Translations under genes and position numbers: made by a program
From: Thamnaconus septentrionalis
Lineage: Eukaryota; Chordata; Actinopteri; Tetraodontiformes; Monacanthidae
NCBI GenBank assembly: GCA_009823395.1
Contig: CM020510.1
Location: 15,871,773 to 15,935,772 of the forward strand
Length of the DNA: 64,000 bases
Reading direction: 5' to 3'
Shown here: positions 39,066 to 55,332 of the stretch, in pieces
Layout of the letters: the number at the start of each line of letters is the position of its first letter
How positions within the stretch are numbered: the stretch's first letter is position 1
The notes under the pieces: model-generated
What the model was told of the DNA's origin: nothing
Seen by the model: only the letters and a program-made list of their open reading frames with translations
The model's database searches: none

Positions 39066-39212
39066 GATTCCATCCCCCATTGTTTGCTCCAGGCCTCTTC
39101 TTCATGAAAAAATTGGTACCAGCCGCACTTTTTTGATTGGATGGTTTCCATTTTGTGGAATTGTGATTGTGTTTTGGAAACTGAATTTGTAAATTTGAAC
39201 CCCCCACCCCTT

Positions 39213-39366
<154 letters not shown>

Positions 39367-39958
39367 ACGAAGCACCACCTGTTTATTGATGCTTGTTTAT
39401 TGATGTTAATATACGTATATGATGAGCTCTGACTTCTATTATTGGCCATAATTCATAATCACTCACACATGCATCGTCAAAGTCTCACACAGACGAAGGC
39501 AAAGTCTCACAAATACATTCATTGTTAATTAAACAGACTATGATAATATATGAGAATTGGATTATATATGTAAGGAAGTATGATAACACATGTAAAAGAG
39601 TGTGATCATATATGTAAGAGACTGTGATAGTTTATGCATAGAGTTCTACTTTGGCTATCTCCAAAATCTTCCACTCATGCCGCTACTCTCTCCTCTCTAT
39701 AAAGGGAGTATTATATATAGTGCACTATATATATTTTATAGTGTACTCATGGGCAAAATGTTACTTATTTATTTTATTTTTTTTGGACACTTCAATTGTC
39801 CTATATTTCTCTTAGATTACTTCAGTTTTTCCTTTTACATTATGTGCCTCTAACGATCTAAACCTAACTCTTTCCAAGGTTCAATGTAAGATAAAAGCCT
39901 TAGTGCAACATTACATAGGAACCTTCTGCATATTGTTTCCAAACTTTACACCATCTAA

Positions 39959-42900
39959 CTAATTTTTGCCCATTAAAAATTTCCTAGTATTATTCTCTGG
40001 CTTAAACAGTATAAGGAAGCACTTTGGAACAAATATGCAAAGTATTAGCCCAAAACTGGAGGCCAAAATGGCAAAGATCTCCACAGCCACTGTAAATTTT
40101 CCAGGAGAGCTGACATACGCTGGGATAAATGTGATCCACACAGCACAGAATATCAGCATGCTGAAGGTGATGAACTTGGCTTCATTAAAATTATCTGGGA
40201 GTTTCCGAGCCAGGACTGCCAAGACCAAGCAAAACACAGCTAGTAGGCCAATGTAGCCCAGAACGGCCCAGAACCCAATAGCTGAGCCTAATGCACACTC
40301 CAGAATGATTCTCCTCTTATAAATGGTCATGTTTATCTTTGGAAAAGGTGGACTGAGAATCAACCAAAGTGTACAAATTAACACTTGTATAGATGTGAAG
40401 GACACAACTGTAATCCTCTGCTGTGGAGGACCAAACCATTTCATGACATTACTGCCAGGAAGTGTTGCTCTGAAGGCCATGAGCACAACGATTGTTTTTC
40501 CCAGAACACAAGACATGCAGAGGACGAAGGTGATGCCGAACGCTGTGTGTCGCAGCATGCAGGACCACTGGGACGGAGCTCCAATGAAGGTCAGCGAACA
40601 CAAGAAACACAAAGTGAGGGAGAAGAGAAGCAGGAAGCTCAGCTCAGAGTTGTTGGCTCTGACAATAGGAGAGTTCCTATGGCGGAAGAACACTGCTGCT
40701 GTTCCAATGGCCAGGCAGGCACCACCGACTGAGAATGCTGCCAAGATGATTCCCAAGACCTCATGGAAGGAGAGATACTCAACAGGCTTTGGGAGACAAG
40801 TGTCTCTTTGTGCATTTGGCCAGAACTCCTCAGGACATGGAACACAGTCAGGGGAATCTGAAAAGGTAGACAAAGTATTTTGTTATTATGCATGTTATAC
40901 AGTAGGTATGTAGATGAAATAACAATATGTACCTGTGACATTGCTAATTTCCCCTTCTGGACACTGTAAACAGTCATAACAGCAGGTGGGTTTTCCTTTC
41001 TGCAGTATTTTCTGAGTTCCTGGAGAACAGCTGTTGCTGCACACTGACGCAGGAACCTGGCATACAGAATTAGAAAAGGAATCATTTGAGGTGTTCTGTG
41101 TGTTTCAAGTCTATTTGAGAGAATGCAACTCAGACTTTTCATCTGACCTGTGTGCTTCCTTCCATCCAGGTGATGTTCCTGTGGATATGGAACTCTTGGC
41201 CCTCTGGCAGTGAGGCATCGTACAATCCTACAGTCACCATCTCAATGGTGCCACTCTCACCTCTTTGCCAGTTCACAAGCTCATACGTGGCCACAGGATC
41301 CCCATTTACATCAAATGACACATCATAACCATTCTGGGTAAAATTGACTTTCTTCAGCTGAGTCAGAACCTGTAAGGATGAAGTTATATAACAAAAGAAA
41401 GAGGAAAAGTGTTTCGAATGATTGATTCAGACTCACCTGTTTGGCCTCTATTGTCATGGATTTGTCACACTTTGTTGTAGAATTTGTGTTTGAACACAAA
41501 GTGTTATGAAGGGAATGTGCAATTGCATAAACAGCTTTGTACACCATGTTGGTTATTCGGAGCTGAGATGTGTCTGTGTACTGGCTCTGGAGAGTCCTGA
41601 TGTCTTCTGATCCATCACACACACGCTTGTCTGTGGCTGCATTTTACGGAAGAATGACATTTTTTTCGTGAAAAGAATGGTTGATTTTAGATACATGCAA
41701 CAAAGAAAACAGGCCTTGAATGTTTGAGATTTTGTGCCAGCGAAAAATATTTTTTCACACACAATTTTAGCTGCACATAGAGATAAAATGTTTGATTACT
41801 AAAACTTGACTTGACATTGATTCACAAGCAGCAACTCAATTACAACGTCGTACAATCACTGAAACGCCACAACCATGAGAGCCCAAATTTAAATAAATTT
41901 TAAGTAAAGCCACATAATTTCCTCACATTTGCGCAGTTTACAGTTAAATAAATCCTCCCAGAGCTCAGTCAGCACAGGGGAGGCTGCCACATCAGAGGGA
42001 GAGAGATCCAGGAGGAATTCTCTCAGACCAGGGATGACAGATTGCTGAATGCCAAATCCTATGGCTCCAGCACATAAGTTGAACTGCAGCATGTCCTGGT
42101 TGGTAACCCAGGCCTCACTGCCGATCCACTGGCGGGGTGGTGATTGTTTTTCAGAGAGCTCCTCCAGAAGAAGCCTTAATTCTGGCGAGGCTGTAAAAGC
42201 AACAATAACTGTTGCTGTAGACCTGTTGACACATCATCAATATATATATATGTATATATATATATATAAATATAAATACATATGAACATATATGTATATA
42301 TGCTGTCTAATGGTTTCATTTCCACATTAACATCAGTTTGACTTTTACTAAAATGAGAGATATATCTAAAAATGCAACAACAATAAGGCAAGCAATTTGA
42401 ATTAAGAGCTTTGAGCAGCTGGAGACAAAGGCATAAACAGCTGGGGTAAAGCAACCTGTGAATGACTTCTGCTACTTTCTGGATCCTGCTCCGTGGGTGA
42501 GCACGGTAGAAAGACTCAGAGTATTCCACACAGATCCCCTCCTTCTTGGCTGCCTTCAGGAAAGATGCCATGCCATTATTGCCATAGACAGTATCTGAAT
42601 GGAATGCACCGATCCATGTCCAGCCAAAGTGTTTGACCAGTTTGGCCAAAGCATCGGCCTGAAACTGGTCACTGGGGATGGTTCTGAAGAAGGTTGGATG
42701 CTGCTGCTTATCAGACAGGCAAGCACAAGTAGCAAAGTAACTCACCTGAAAAAACAATGTAAATTTTATTAGAGTTAGTTTATGAATAAACAAATGTGAA
42801 TGTTGTATTGCAGTCAGAATATGTTACATATTTACGAGTGGAATGTTGAAGGACCCAATGATGTGCGACATACTGATAGATGGCGTGGACTCAGACTCGC

Positions 42901-43643
42901 CAACGATAGCCACCACTCCACCAGAATGTGAACAGTTTCCTTTGTTGTAGTTCGCTGGCTCCGGACCATTGAGAAGCTGAAATGCTACGTGAACAGCCAC
43001 AGGCACTGAAGTGCACGAGTCGTGGATCTGATAACCGAGTTTGATACCCGGAAGCAGCTTTGTGCTGTTGTTAATCTCCTCAATGGCAAAGATCATTGCG
43101 GAGGAAAAGCGCAGCTCACGGGAGTCGATCCTGTGGGCAGAATGTTATTAAAGCAAGTAGTAGTAAAGTAGTGCACATTAAAGGAAAATATCAGAATAGT
43201 TTTTTTTTCCAAGTATATACAGTTTATATCACAGTTGCAAAACAATTTCAACTTCATGCACAGGTAAATTAATAGATAAAGTTTTAACCAATAAATGACA
43301 TTAAAATATGTCTTTGGTAAATCTTTACTAACCTCCCTGCGCACCTCTCTGGTTCAGGCATGGCAGCATAGTCATGTTGCACAGTTTGTTTGTAGTGGTG
43401 TATGGAGAAAATGCCCCCGATAATGTAGTCTCCACCCGCTGAGAAAACAGGGAGACGAGCTGGACCCTGTACTGTACATTTCAGAGATGGTGCCGCAGCT
43501 CTTACTCCTGGGTCGTTCCTGCTCCCCCTTAAGTCAGTTTGCCTCTTCAGAAGATTCCCACTGTAGTTTAAGGCAAGAGATGAGTTTACCTCTGACAGAA
43601 TAGGAGACACCATGAGGCTGATAAAGAAAGCAAAGATCTCCAT
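39959..43643 (-). CDS. Gene 8: complete OlfC/V2R-like receptor, subtype B
   Basis: Exons in reading order: 43333-43643, 42836-43130, 42456-42745, 41927-42222, 41437-41636, 41148-41369, 40933-41056, 39959-40857; 2637 bp, 878 residues, no lesion. ATG at 43643 as in gene 6 ([10 protein letters not shown]); an in-frame upstream start exists but crosses the TATA box. Small differences from its neighbours: AFHSDTVYG where gene 6 has AIHSDTDYG, so the aspartate before the tyrosine in this conserved ligand-pocket segment is a valine; [12 protein letters not shown] in the second extracellular loop; and a divergent end of helix 7 ([15 protein letters not shown]). Its exon 4-5 intron is short (290 bp), like gene 6 and unlike genes 7 and 9. 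Confidence 0.92.
42239..42305. repeat. TA-rich microsatellite in intron 3 of gene 8
   Basis: Imperfect TA/TG repeat immediately beside the exon 4 acceptor, homologous to the intron repeats of genes 6 and 9. Confidence 0.85.
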
Positions 43644-43676
43644 CCTCCTAATGTCTGTTGGCAAACTGCACAATGA

Positions 43677-43684
43677 TTTATATA
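43677..43684 (-). promoter_or_regulatory. TATA-like box of gene 8
   Basis: TATATAAA 34 bp upstream of the ATG at 43643. Confidence 0.5.
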
Positions 43685-43834
43685 GATTCCATCCACCATT
43701 GTTTGCTCCAAGCCTCTTCTTCATCAAACAAAAATTGTACCAGCCCCACTTTTTTTATTGGATGGTTTCCATTTTGTGGAATTGTGATTGTGTTTTGGAA
43801 ACTGAATTTTAAATTTGCACCCCCCACCCCTTCA

Positions 43835-43835
<1 letters not shown>

Positions 43836-43916
<81 letters not shown>
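43836..43916. repeat. Compound (TG)n(TA)n microsatellite upstream of gene 8
   Basis: TG run then TA run at the site where genes 6 and 7 carry CA, read on the same strand. Confidence 0.95.
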
Positions 43917-43918
<2 letters not shown>

Positions 43919-44102
43919 CAACGAAGCACACCTGTTTATTGATGCTTGTTTATTGATGCTAATATACATATATGATGAGCCTTGACTTCTATGAGAGGCC
44001 ATGATTCATAATCACTCACATATGCATTGTCAAAGTCTCTCAAACATGAAGTTAAAGTCTCAAAAGTACATTCATTGTTAATTAAACACACTATGATAAT
44101 AT

Positions 44103-45569
44103 TAGGGCTGGGCAAGTTAACGCGTTATTATCTCGTTAACTCATTTATTTATAAACGCCGACAATTATTTTATCCCGCATTAACGCATGTTGCTCACGTG
44201 CTGTAGGAGCCTTGAGTAGGGATGGGCGATATATCAGCGTTTGCGTTATATCGTCATAAAATCCACCGCGGTAAGAATATGTCATCTCGCGGTAATAAGG
44301 ATAAATTCTTGTTGATGACGTAATTACGTGCGCAACGCACTTGCTGCTGGCAGCTCGTGTCGCACGATAACTAGTAAGGGGCTGACAGCGTACCCACCAT
44401 GCTCGAGAATCGATCGTAGATTGTGTGCAAAGTCAAAATAAACAACACGGAAACGATTTGCAAACATCCCGTTTTACTTTTTATTTATTTTCTTTTGGGT
44501 CGGCGGACCGGGATGTTGAGGCAGGAAACGCAAAAATGTTAGCGAACTTTTACTGGCACAACTCGGAGTCAATTTTAGCATGGACCTTTTAAGGCTTTGT
44601 GTTCTAAAGTTACTCGAAGCAGACGTTGAACTCTGTCGTTTATCCACACCGTCTTTTCAAGAGCGATCTTTCTTTCTGTTCTCTGTGGAGCTTGTTTTTC
44701 GCGAGCTACTGCTTCTGCAAACGTGGCGTGCTTCAGGCGTTCTTCTTCTTCTTCCGCCTTCAAGGAATAAACTTGCGGACCCACCCCAGGCCGGGCATAG
44801 GTACTACATCGTTTTCAGTCGTTTACAGCCGTGTATCCGTGTAAACGGGACTTATTTTTATTTTATCTATTTATTTATTTTTAATACGGCTTCGTGTAAA
44901 CGCGTTTTTTTCGAGTGCGGTTTCAAATATATGCAGTTTCAAAAAAAAATGTCCCAAAATATGGAGTTGAATTGTTTTATATTTTTTATCGTCACTTATA
45001 TCGTTATCGCAATAAATGCCAGAAATTATTGTGATAAAACTTTTAGTCCGTATCGCCCATCCCTACCCGTGAGTTTCTAATGTTTATAATTGTGAGCACA
45101 CTTTAACACCTGGGTAGGGGGTGTGTGTGTCACCGTGGGATGTAGCCACAACGCTATTTAATGACATTCACCTGTGCTCCTCGGGTGGCTTGGTGTGGTG
45201 GGGTGAGCGTCGGAGGTCATTGTGATAAAGAATAAAGTAAATAAAAAAGAACCTCGAAGAAAGACTGGATTTATTTTTGCATGCGCGTCAACAATTACTC
45301 CTTCGTGTAGCCCACCGCTGCTTATTTATTTATCAATCGCCAGTTAGCGGCAATACGTGCTTTTATTTTGTAAAAGTGTGTTGCTGGCTTCTGCGGAACC
45401 AGAAAAGAGAAGACTTTGTTCATATGGTAGAACATTAAAATAAAAGTGCACTATACACTTCTTTTAAATTCATTATTGTATTTCGCGTATACAATGTGAT
45501 CAATCATGATTAATCAGGGAAATCATGTGATTAATTGCAATTAAAACTTTTAATCGTTGCACAGCCCTA
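44103..45569. mobile_element. Outer non-autonomous hAT element, split by a second one
   Basis: Begins tagggctgggcaag and ends ttgcacagcccta, giving inverted termini of about 13 bp with one mismatch. It is flanked by a perfect 8-bp duplication gataatat (44095-44102 and 45570-45577); the corresponding spacers above genes 6 and 7 have a single gacaatat/gataatat at this place. An 8-bp target duplication is the hAT signature. No transposase is encoded; its own length without the inner element is about 620 bp. Confidence 0.88.
44217..45065. mobile_element. Inner non-autonomous hAT-like element
   Basis: Perfect 15-bp terminal inverted repeats (tagggatgggcgata ... tatcgcccatcccta) around 849 bp, inside the outer element. 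Flanking octamers gccttgag and cccgtgag match at six of eight positions, compatible with a decayed hAT duplication. The 166-codon open frame inside has no recognisable domain, so I do not call a gene. Confidence 0.82.
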
Positions 45570-45977
45570 GATAATATATGACACTTGGATTATATACGGA
45601 AGGAAGTATGATAACACATGTAAAAGAGTGTGAAAATATATCTAAAGAAAACTGTGATAGCGTATGTATAGCGTTGGACTTTAGCTATGTCCAAAATCAT
45701 GCACTCCTCCCGCTACTCTCTACTCTCTATACAGGGAGTTTTCTTTAGTGCACTATATATACTTTATAGTGTACTCATGTGCAAAATGTTATTTATTTAT
45801 TAATTTTTTTGGACACTTTAATTGTCCTATATTTCTCTTAGATTACTTAAATTTTTCTCTTACATTATGTGCCTCTAAAAATCTAAACCTAACTCTTTCC
45901 AAGGTTAAATTTAAGATAAAAGCCTTAGTTCCACATTACATGGAAACCACATTGTTTCCAAACTTTACACCATCTAA

Positions 45978-50094
<4,117 letters not shown>

Positions 50095-50127
50095 CCTCCT
50101 AATGTCTGTTGGCAAACTGCACAATGA

Positions 50128-50135
50128 TTTATATA
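50128..50135 (-). promoter_or_regulatory. TATA-like box of gene 9
   Basis: TATATAAA 34 bp upstream of the ATG at 50094. Confidence 0.5.
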
Positions 50136-50281
50136 GATTCCATCCCCCATTGTTTGCTCCAAGCCTCTTCTTCATCAAAAAAAAATTGTACCAGCCCCAC
50201 TTTTTTGATTGGATGGTTTCCATTTTGTGGAATTGTGAATGTGTTTGGAATCTGAATTTGTACCCCACCCCCACCTCCCTT

Positions 50282-50289
<8 letters not shown>

Positions 50290-50336
<47 letters not shown>
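50290..50336. repeat. (TG)n microsatellite upstream of gene 9
   Basis: About 46 bp of TG after a short TA run, about 190 bp before the ATG, homologous in position to the repeats of genes 6-8. The rest of the 546-bp spacer to gene 10 shows no feature. Confidence 0.95.
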
Positions 50337-50340
<4 letters not shown>

Positions 50341-50640
50341 ATCCAAAGAAGCACCACCTGTTTATTGATGCTAATACATATGATGAGCTCTGTCAATCTT
50401 GTTATTATGCACACATCAACATGCACATATTTAAATATGGACTTAAGATTTAAATAACACAACATTTACAATGGAACCTTGTCTGGTGGCTTCATATTTA
50501 ATCAAAAAATGATTGCAAATTAGACTCATAGTCATTTTACACATTCAACTTGAATCACATCTAAACTGATAATTATGTAATCATGTGTCTTATATGTATT
50601 TTGTTGTTCTATTGTATCAAGCGAATTTATATATTATGTT

Positions 50641-53600
50641 TCATGACTTTGTGATACCTCGACCTATGATTGCTTTCTTTGTGTTCCTCTCTGGCTTCAG
50701 CAAAATAATGTAGCATTTTGGCCCAAACAGTGCCACCAGGAGGCCAAAGCTAGAAGCTAAAATAGCAAATACCTCCACTGCATCTGCATATTTACCTGGT
50801 GAATTAACATAAGCAGGGACAAAGGCCACCCATACAGCACAGAAGATCAACATGCTGAATGTGATGAGCTTGGCCTCATTAAAGTTGTCAGGAAGATTCC
50901 TTGCCAGGAATGCTAACAGGAAGCTAATGATAGCCAGTAAGCCAATGTAACCAAGTAAAACTGCAAAACCAATAGTCGACCCAACGGCACACTCATAAAC
51001 TATCTTGTCATTGTGGTATTGTGTGTTTTTATGTGGAGCAGGTGAGGAAGACACAAGCCAAGCAGTGCAGATTGCAGCCTGGATGGAAGTAAGACCCAGA
51101 ACTGTCCCTCTCTGCTGCATGGCACCAAACCACTTCAGACTGGCTCCCCCTCCTGGCTTGGAGGCCTTGAACACAGCCAGAACCACCATGGTTTTCACCA
51201 GGATGCATGAGACACAGAGGACAAAGCTGATGCCAAAGGCTGCATGTCTCAGCTGGCATGTCCACAATCTGGGGCGGCCAATGAAAAGCAGTGAACACAG
51301 GAAACAAAGCTTGAGTGATGCTAACAGCAGGAAACTGAGCTCTGAGTTGTTGGCTCGGACTATAGGAGTGCTATGGTGACAGATGAAGATGCCCAGAACA
51401 ATGGAAGAGATGAATGTTCCCAGCAAGGAAGCAGCTGTCAAACAGATGCCCAGAGGTTCTTGATAGGAGAGGAACTCTGTTCTCTTGGGGACACAGTGGT
51501 CACGCTGTGGGCTGGACCAGAAGTCCTCTGGACAGCTGATGCACTCCATGGAGTCTAAGAAGAAGGATACCGTTTTAACACAGGCCTTTCTTTCCTATTA
51601 CACCCCTATCTTTCAACATTTAAAACTAAAAACCAACCAGTTTTATTGCTGAATTTTCCCTCAGAACAAGGGACACAGTCAAAGCAGCACACAGGTTGTC
51701 CTTTCTTTCTGGCCATTCTGGTACCAGGAGGACAACTCTCACTGCACACTGACCGAGGGGCCTTTGGAAGAGAAAAAGCAAAAGCCTCTTTATTTTACAA
51801 TTTACCCTGGTTTTATTTGTAATCCCTGGTAAATGAAACAAGTGTCATATTAATTCCATAGTTACTAACTTTTTTTGTTTCAAAGTTCCAGAAGATCTTG
51901 TCTTCCTCAATTGTTAGCTCATTGCCTTTCAGTGTTGACCTTTTGACCTCACCCACATTTTTAACTTCAGTTCCTCCTGTGGGGAGCCACGCCCAGTTCA
52001 TGATATCATATATTGGCAAGGGATCGCCATTCTTATCAAAGGAGACCTCATCACCAAAAGGTGTGGTGAAGTTGACCTTTTGCAAATAATGCACAAGCTA
52101 CAAGTAATTAAACCAAAAATGTTTACAAAAAAAAAGTAAGAACTTCAGTGTGGGGTTCCTGCAAATTCCATGATTTCATTTTGGAACCTGACATCTCACC
52201 TGCCATGGCTCCAGTTGTTGCAAACTGGCACAGCTGTGCCCACTGAAAGGTCCGCTTCCCGGCACACAGTGAAGCATATTATCAAGGGCATATGCCAGAG
52301 CATAAACAGCCTTATAGACATTATATTCTGGCCGGAGATTTGAGAAGTCCAAAAGTTCAGTCTTCTCAAATTCTACTTTTTCCTCTCCAGTGCACAGTGT
52401 TCCTCCTGCTTCAGCCCAGTCCACTGAGGGCGGTGAAAATCGACATTTAAATGTGTCTTCCCAAAATTGGTTCACCTGAGGGAGAGAAAAAAGGCAAAAA
52501 GTAAGTTTAGTCCAATTTGATGTTTACTTTTTGAAGAAGAAGTGAAGGTGAAATAAGACCATTACAAGGCTGTTTCCATGGGTACTGTTCTGCTGTTGGT
52601 CAGGACGTACTTGAAGGAGAAATTCCCTCAGACCTGGGATTTCCCCTCGACGGATGGCGATGCCTAGTGTTCCAGCCAGGTATGGCATTGGCTGAGGAGT
52701 CTGGAGCACAGCAACAGCTGTCCAAGCTTCACTAGACATCCACTGCAGGCCTGTCACATTCTGCCTCACCACCTGTGCACAGTAGCAAATACATTATATT
52801 TCAAAAATGTAACAATGGAGAATCTATGTAGAATCCATTCCCACCATTTTTATCAATTTAGAAAATGTGTATTTTACACACACAAACTGCGATACTGTCC
52901 ACAACGGTTAACCAGTTATTCCAGCAGTTATTCTAATTTATTCTAGTTTGTTGCATCTAATAAATAACTATACAAATAACAATAAAACTCAGTTATATTT
53001 TATGATAGAATACAATTTAATGCAGGAAATGATACATAACACAATCCAATTATCCCTTTAAACTACTATGTTAACTATTTCATTATTTTTACCTCATCCA
53101 TCAGGTGAATCATGTGAGTCTCATGTGCAAACACAATGACCACACGAGCTGTGGACATTTTCATCAAAGTCACTATCCGTCTAAGCTCTGTGGGGTCGTT
53201 ACGCCAGGGCAAAACCTGCACATAGGCCAAACAACCACCACTGGTCTGAGACAGGTCAGTTTGGAAGGTCCTGGCGGCATGCAGACCATAGTCATCATCA
53301 CTGACCAGAAGCCCTACCCAAGTCCATCCGAAATGTTTCAGAATCTGAATCATTGCTTGAACCTAGTTGAATATAGAAATTGACATCAGTCACATTTTTA
53401 AAACGTGAATATGTGCATATTCAGGATGGGCTATTAGTTTACCTGGAAAGTATCACTTGGGATTGTTCTGAAGAATGAGGGAAAGCGCTCCACATCACTC
53501 AGACAGGGACACGTGGCAAAGTAGCTCACCTGTTAAAGACAGTTGCAAAGGAAAGCTAGGTAACATCTGCAAAATGTATACATTTCCAACGTAGCCCATC

Positions 53601-54440
53601 AAGTTAATGCCCATTTCGTTCACAATCTTATGTTCATTCCTATTCAGATGCACCTATCTGAATATGAATGTAACTATTTGACCAGGTTTAATAATGTTCC
53701 AGTCAACCTGCTATAATGCATTCGTAATTGCTGTACAGAATAAAAGATTTTTTTTTATTCCTTCTTACTCTCTTACTTACACTTACTTTCATTTGAGTTG
53801 AATGAAGTATTACAGTAATAAAAGTATTATAAACTTACAATGGGCATTTTGTACAGGCCCATCACACTTGACATGGCAATAGTGAATGTTGAGTATGAAT
53901 CACCCACAATCCCCAAGACTGGAGGGTTCCCTGTGCAGGTTTCATCTAAAGGAAACTGCTCCTCTTGACCACTAGCCATTGACAGTGAGGCACGGAAAGA
54001 AATTCCAAGCGTAGCACAGTTGTCATAAAGGCTGTATCCCAGAGTCACATTCGGCAGCAGATTGGGGTTTCTGTTGATGTCATCAATAGCAAAGGCCATG
54101 GTCTGGGCATGTCGAAAGCCCAGCATATCAAAGCTGAAAATACACAAAATGTCATTGTGAACATCAAACAGTCTGTAAAGACAGAGCATCTCAGCATGCA
54201 TGTGTGCCAAACTCACCCTTGGCATACTGGCTGTTCTGGTTCGGAGGTGAAGGTCAGTTCAGGGTAGACCGACGAAAAGTGAACCTCAAACAGCCCACCT
54301 ATCACAATGTCGCCAGCCCTGTGCATCCCATTGAGCTGGAACCTCTTTTGCAGTTTGCAAGACAGAGAAGAAGACAAAGGCAAAGAGAGCAAGATCAGGA
54401 CAGACACATGAGCGCAGAATGAAGCCACCATAACTGCCAT
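50641..54440 (-). CDS. Gene 10: complete OlfC/V2R-like receptor of a different subfamily, nine exons
   Basis: Exons in reading order: 54217-54440, 53839-54133, 53443-53529, 53093-53362, 52566-52772, 52200-52475, 51870-52097, 51638-51761, 50641-51554; 2625 bp, 874 residues, phases consistent, no lesion. Start at 54440 ([11 protein letters not shown], hydrophobic signal peptide; the frame is open further up but only with GTG). Domains: Venus-flytrap with GDSYSTFT and SDDDYG, cysteine linker (SVCSESC, CPEDFWS), seven helices ([30 protein letters not shown]), tail with KPERNTKKA. The third-exon equivalent is cut by three phase-0 introns: after SDTFQ, after HLMDE and after GNSL. None matches those of genes 1-9. 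It lies head-to-head with gene 11, 892 bp apart. Likely also an olfactory amino-acid receptor; ligand unknown. Confidence 0.9.
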
Positions 54441-55332
54441 GACCTCATCTGTCACCTTGCTTCATTTTATATTTTATGTGTGAGATTATGTCACTCGCCA
54501 CAGCTATTTACATAATTGTTGTTTGTTTAATTCGCTGAAACACGTGATGTAGAGGCTGGACCAATGACACTGTGGACAATGGAAAATAATTGTATGGCTC
54601 ATTACAATTACACTTTGCTTTGACTTGAGATTATCTGTCCGACTGAATAAGGAATAAGTTCAGTTGTCAAATGCTTCAAAGCATACTTTGCATTTGTACT
54701 TAGATGTACAAAATGACTTGGGTGTTGTAGGACTATAAAGCCATTTAGAGAGGTTTCGGAAGGTGAAAGAAAACAGCAAAGCCTGGCCCATTAGGATCTC
54801 GGTTTGTCTGACCTGCACAGTGGCTATATCTGTGATGTCCAATAGGTGGCGACAGTAGACCTAATGGCAACATACAAAAGCTTTTGCAAAGAACCTTGAC
54901 AGCCAAATAGGAAATGTTATATATTATTAAATAAACATTTCAATAAACTGTTTGCAAACAGACATCACTCCAATGACACAAAATAACATATAACAGTTAT
55001 ATATTGTTTCTAGCAGTTTTATAACTGTTTTATAAAATCACCTGTTTTGCCTTCTTCCATATAAGTAGCATTCATGGTTATATGCACAAAATGTACTCAC
55101 ATTTAAACCTACAATTCCACTAATACCTAACAGGCATAGGAAGAATAAAAAACTAAAATACAAAAAAGACTAAAAAAAAAAGGCTGTGTGAGACACGCCC
55201 TGTCTTCTCTCGTGTGACACTGTTTTTTCTTTCTGATTGGCTGATCAAAAATGACTCAAGTCACATGTGTTTATGTTATGTTACCAGTCCTTAACTGTAG
55301 AGCCTCTACTGGACATCGACTGTCTCCAGCAC
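54441..55332. other. Shared upstream region of divergent genes 10 and 11
   Basis: 892 bp between two start codons on opposite strands. An AT-rich ttttatattttatg lies 20-35 bp from the gene 10 ATG and could serve as its TATA element. I see no open frame, RNA gene or repeat of note. Confidence 0.45.

Noticed and set aside
44580..45080. 166-codon plus-strand frame
   Set aside because: It lies wholly within the inner hAT-like element, has no transposase motif and ends in the terminal repeat region.
54217..54455. Start of gene 10 at 54455
   Set aside because: The codon there is GTG; the first in-frame ATG is at 54440 and gives a good signal peptide.
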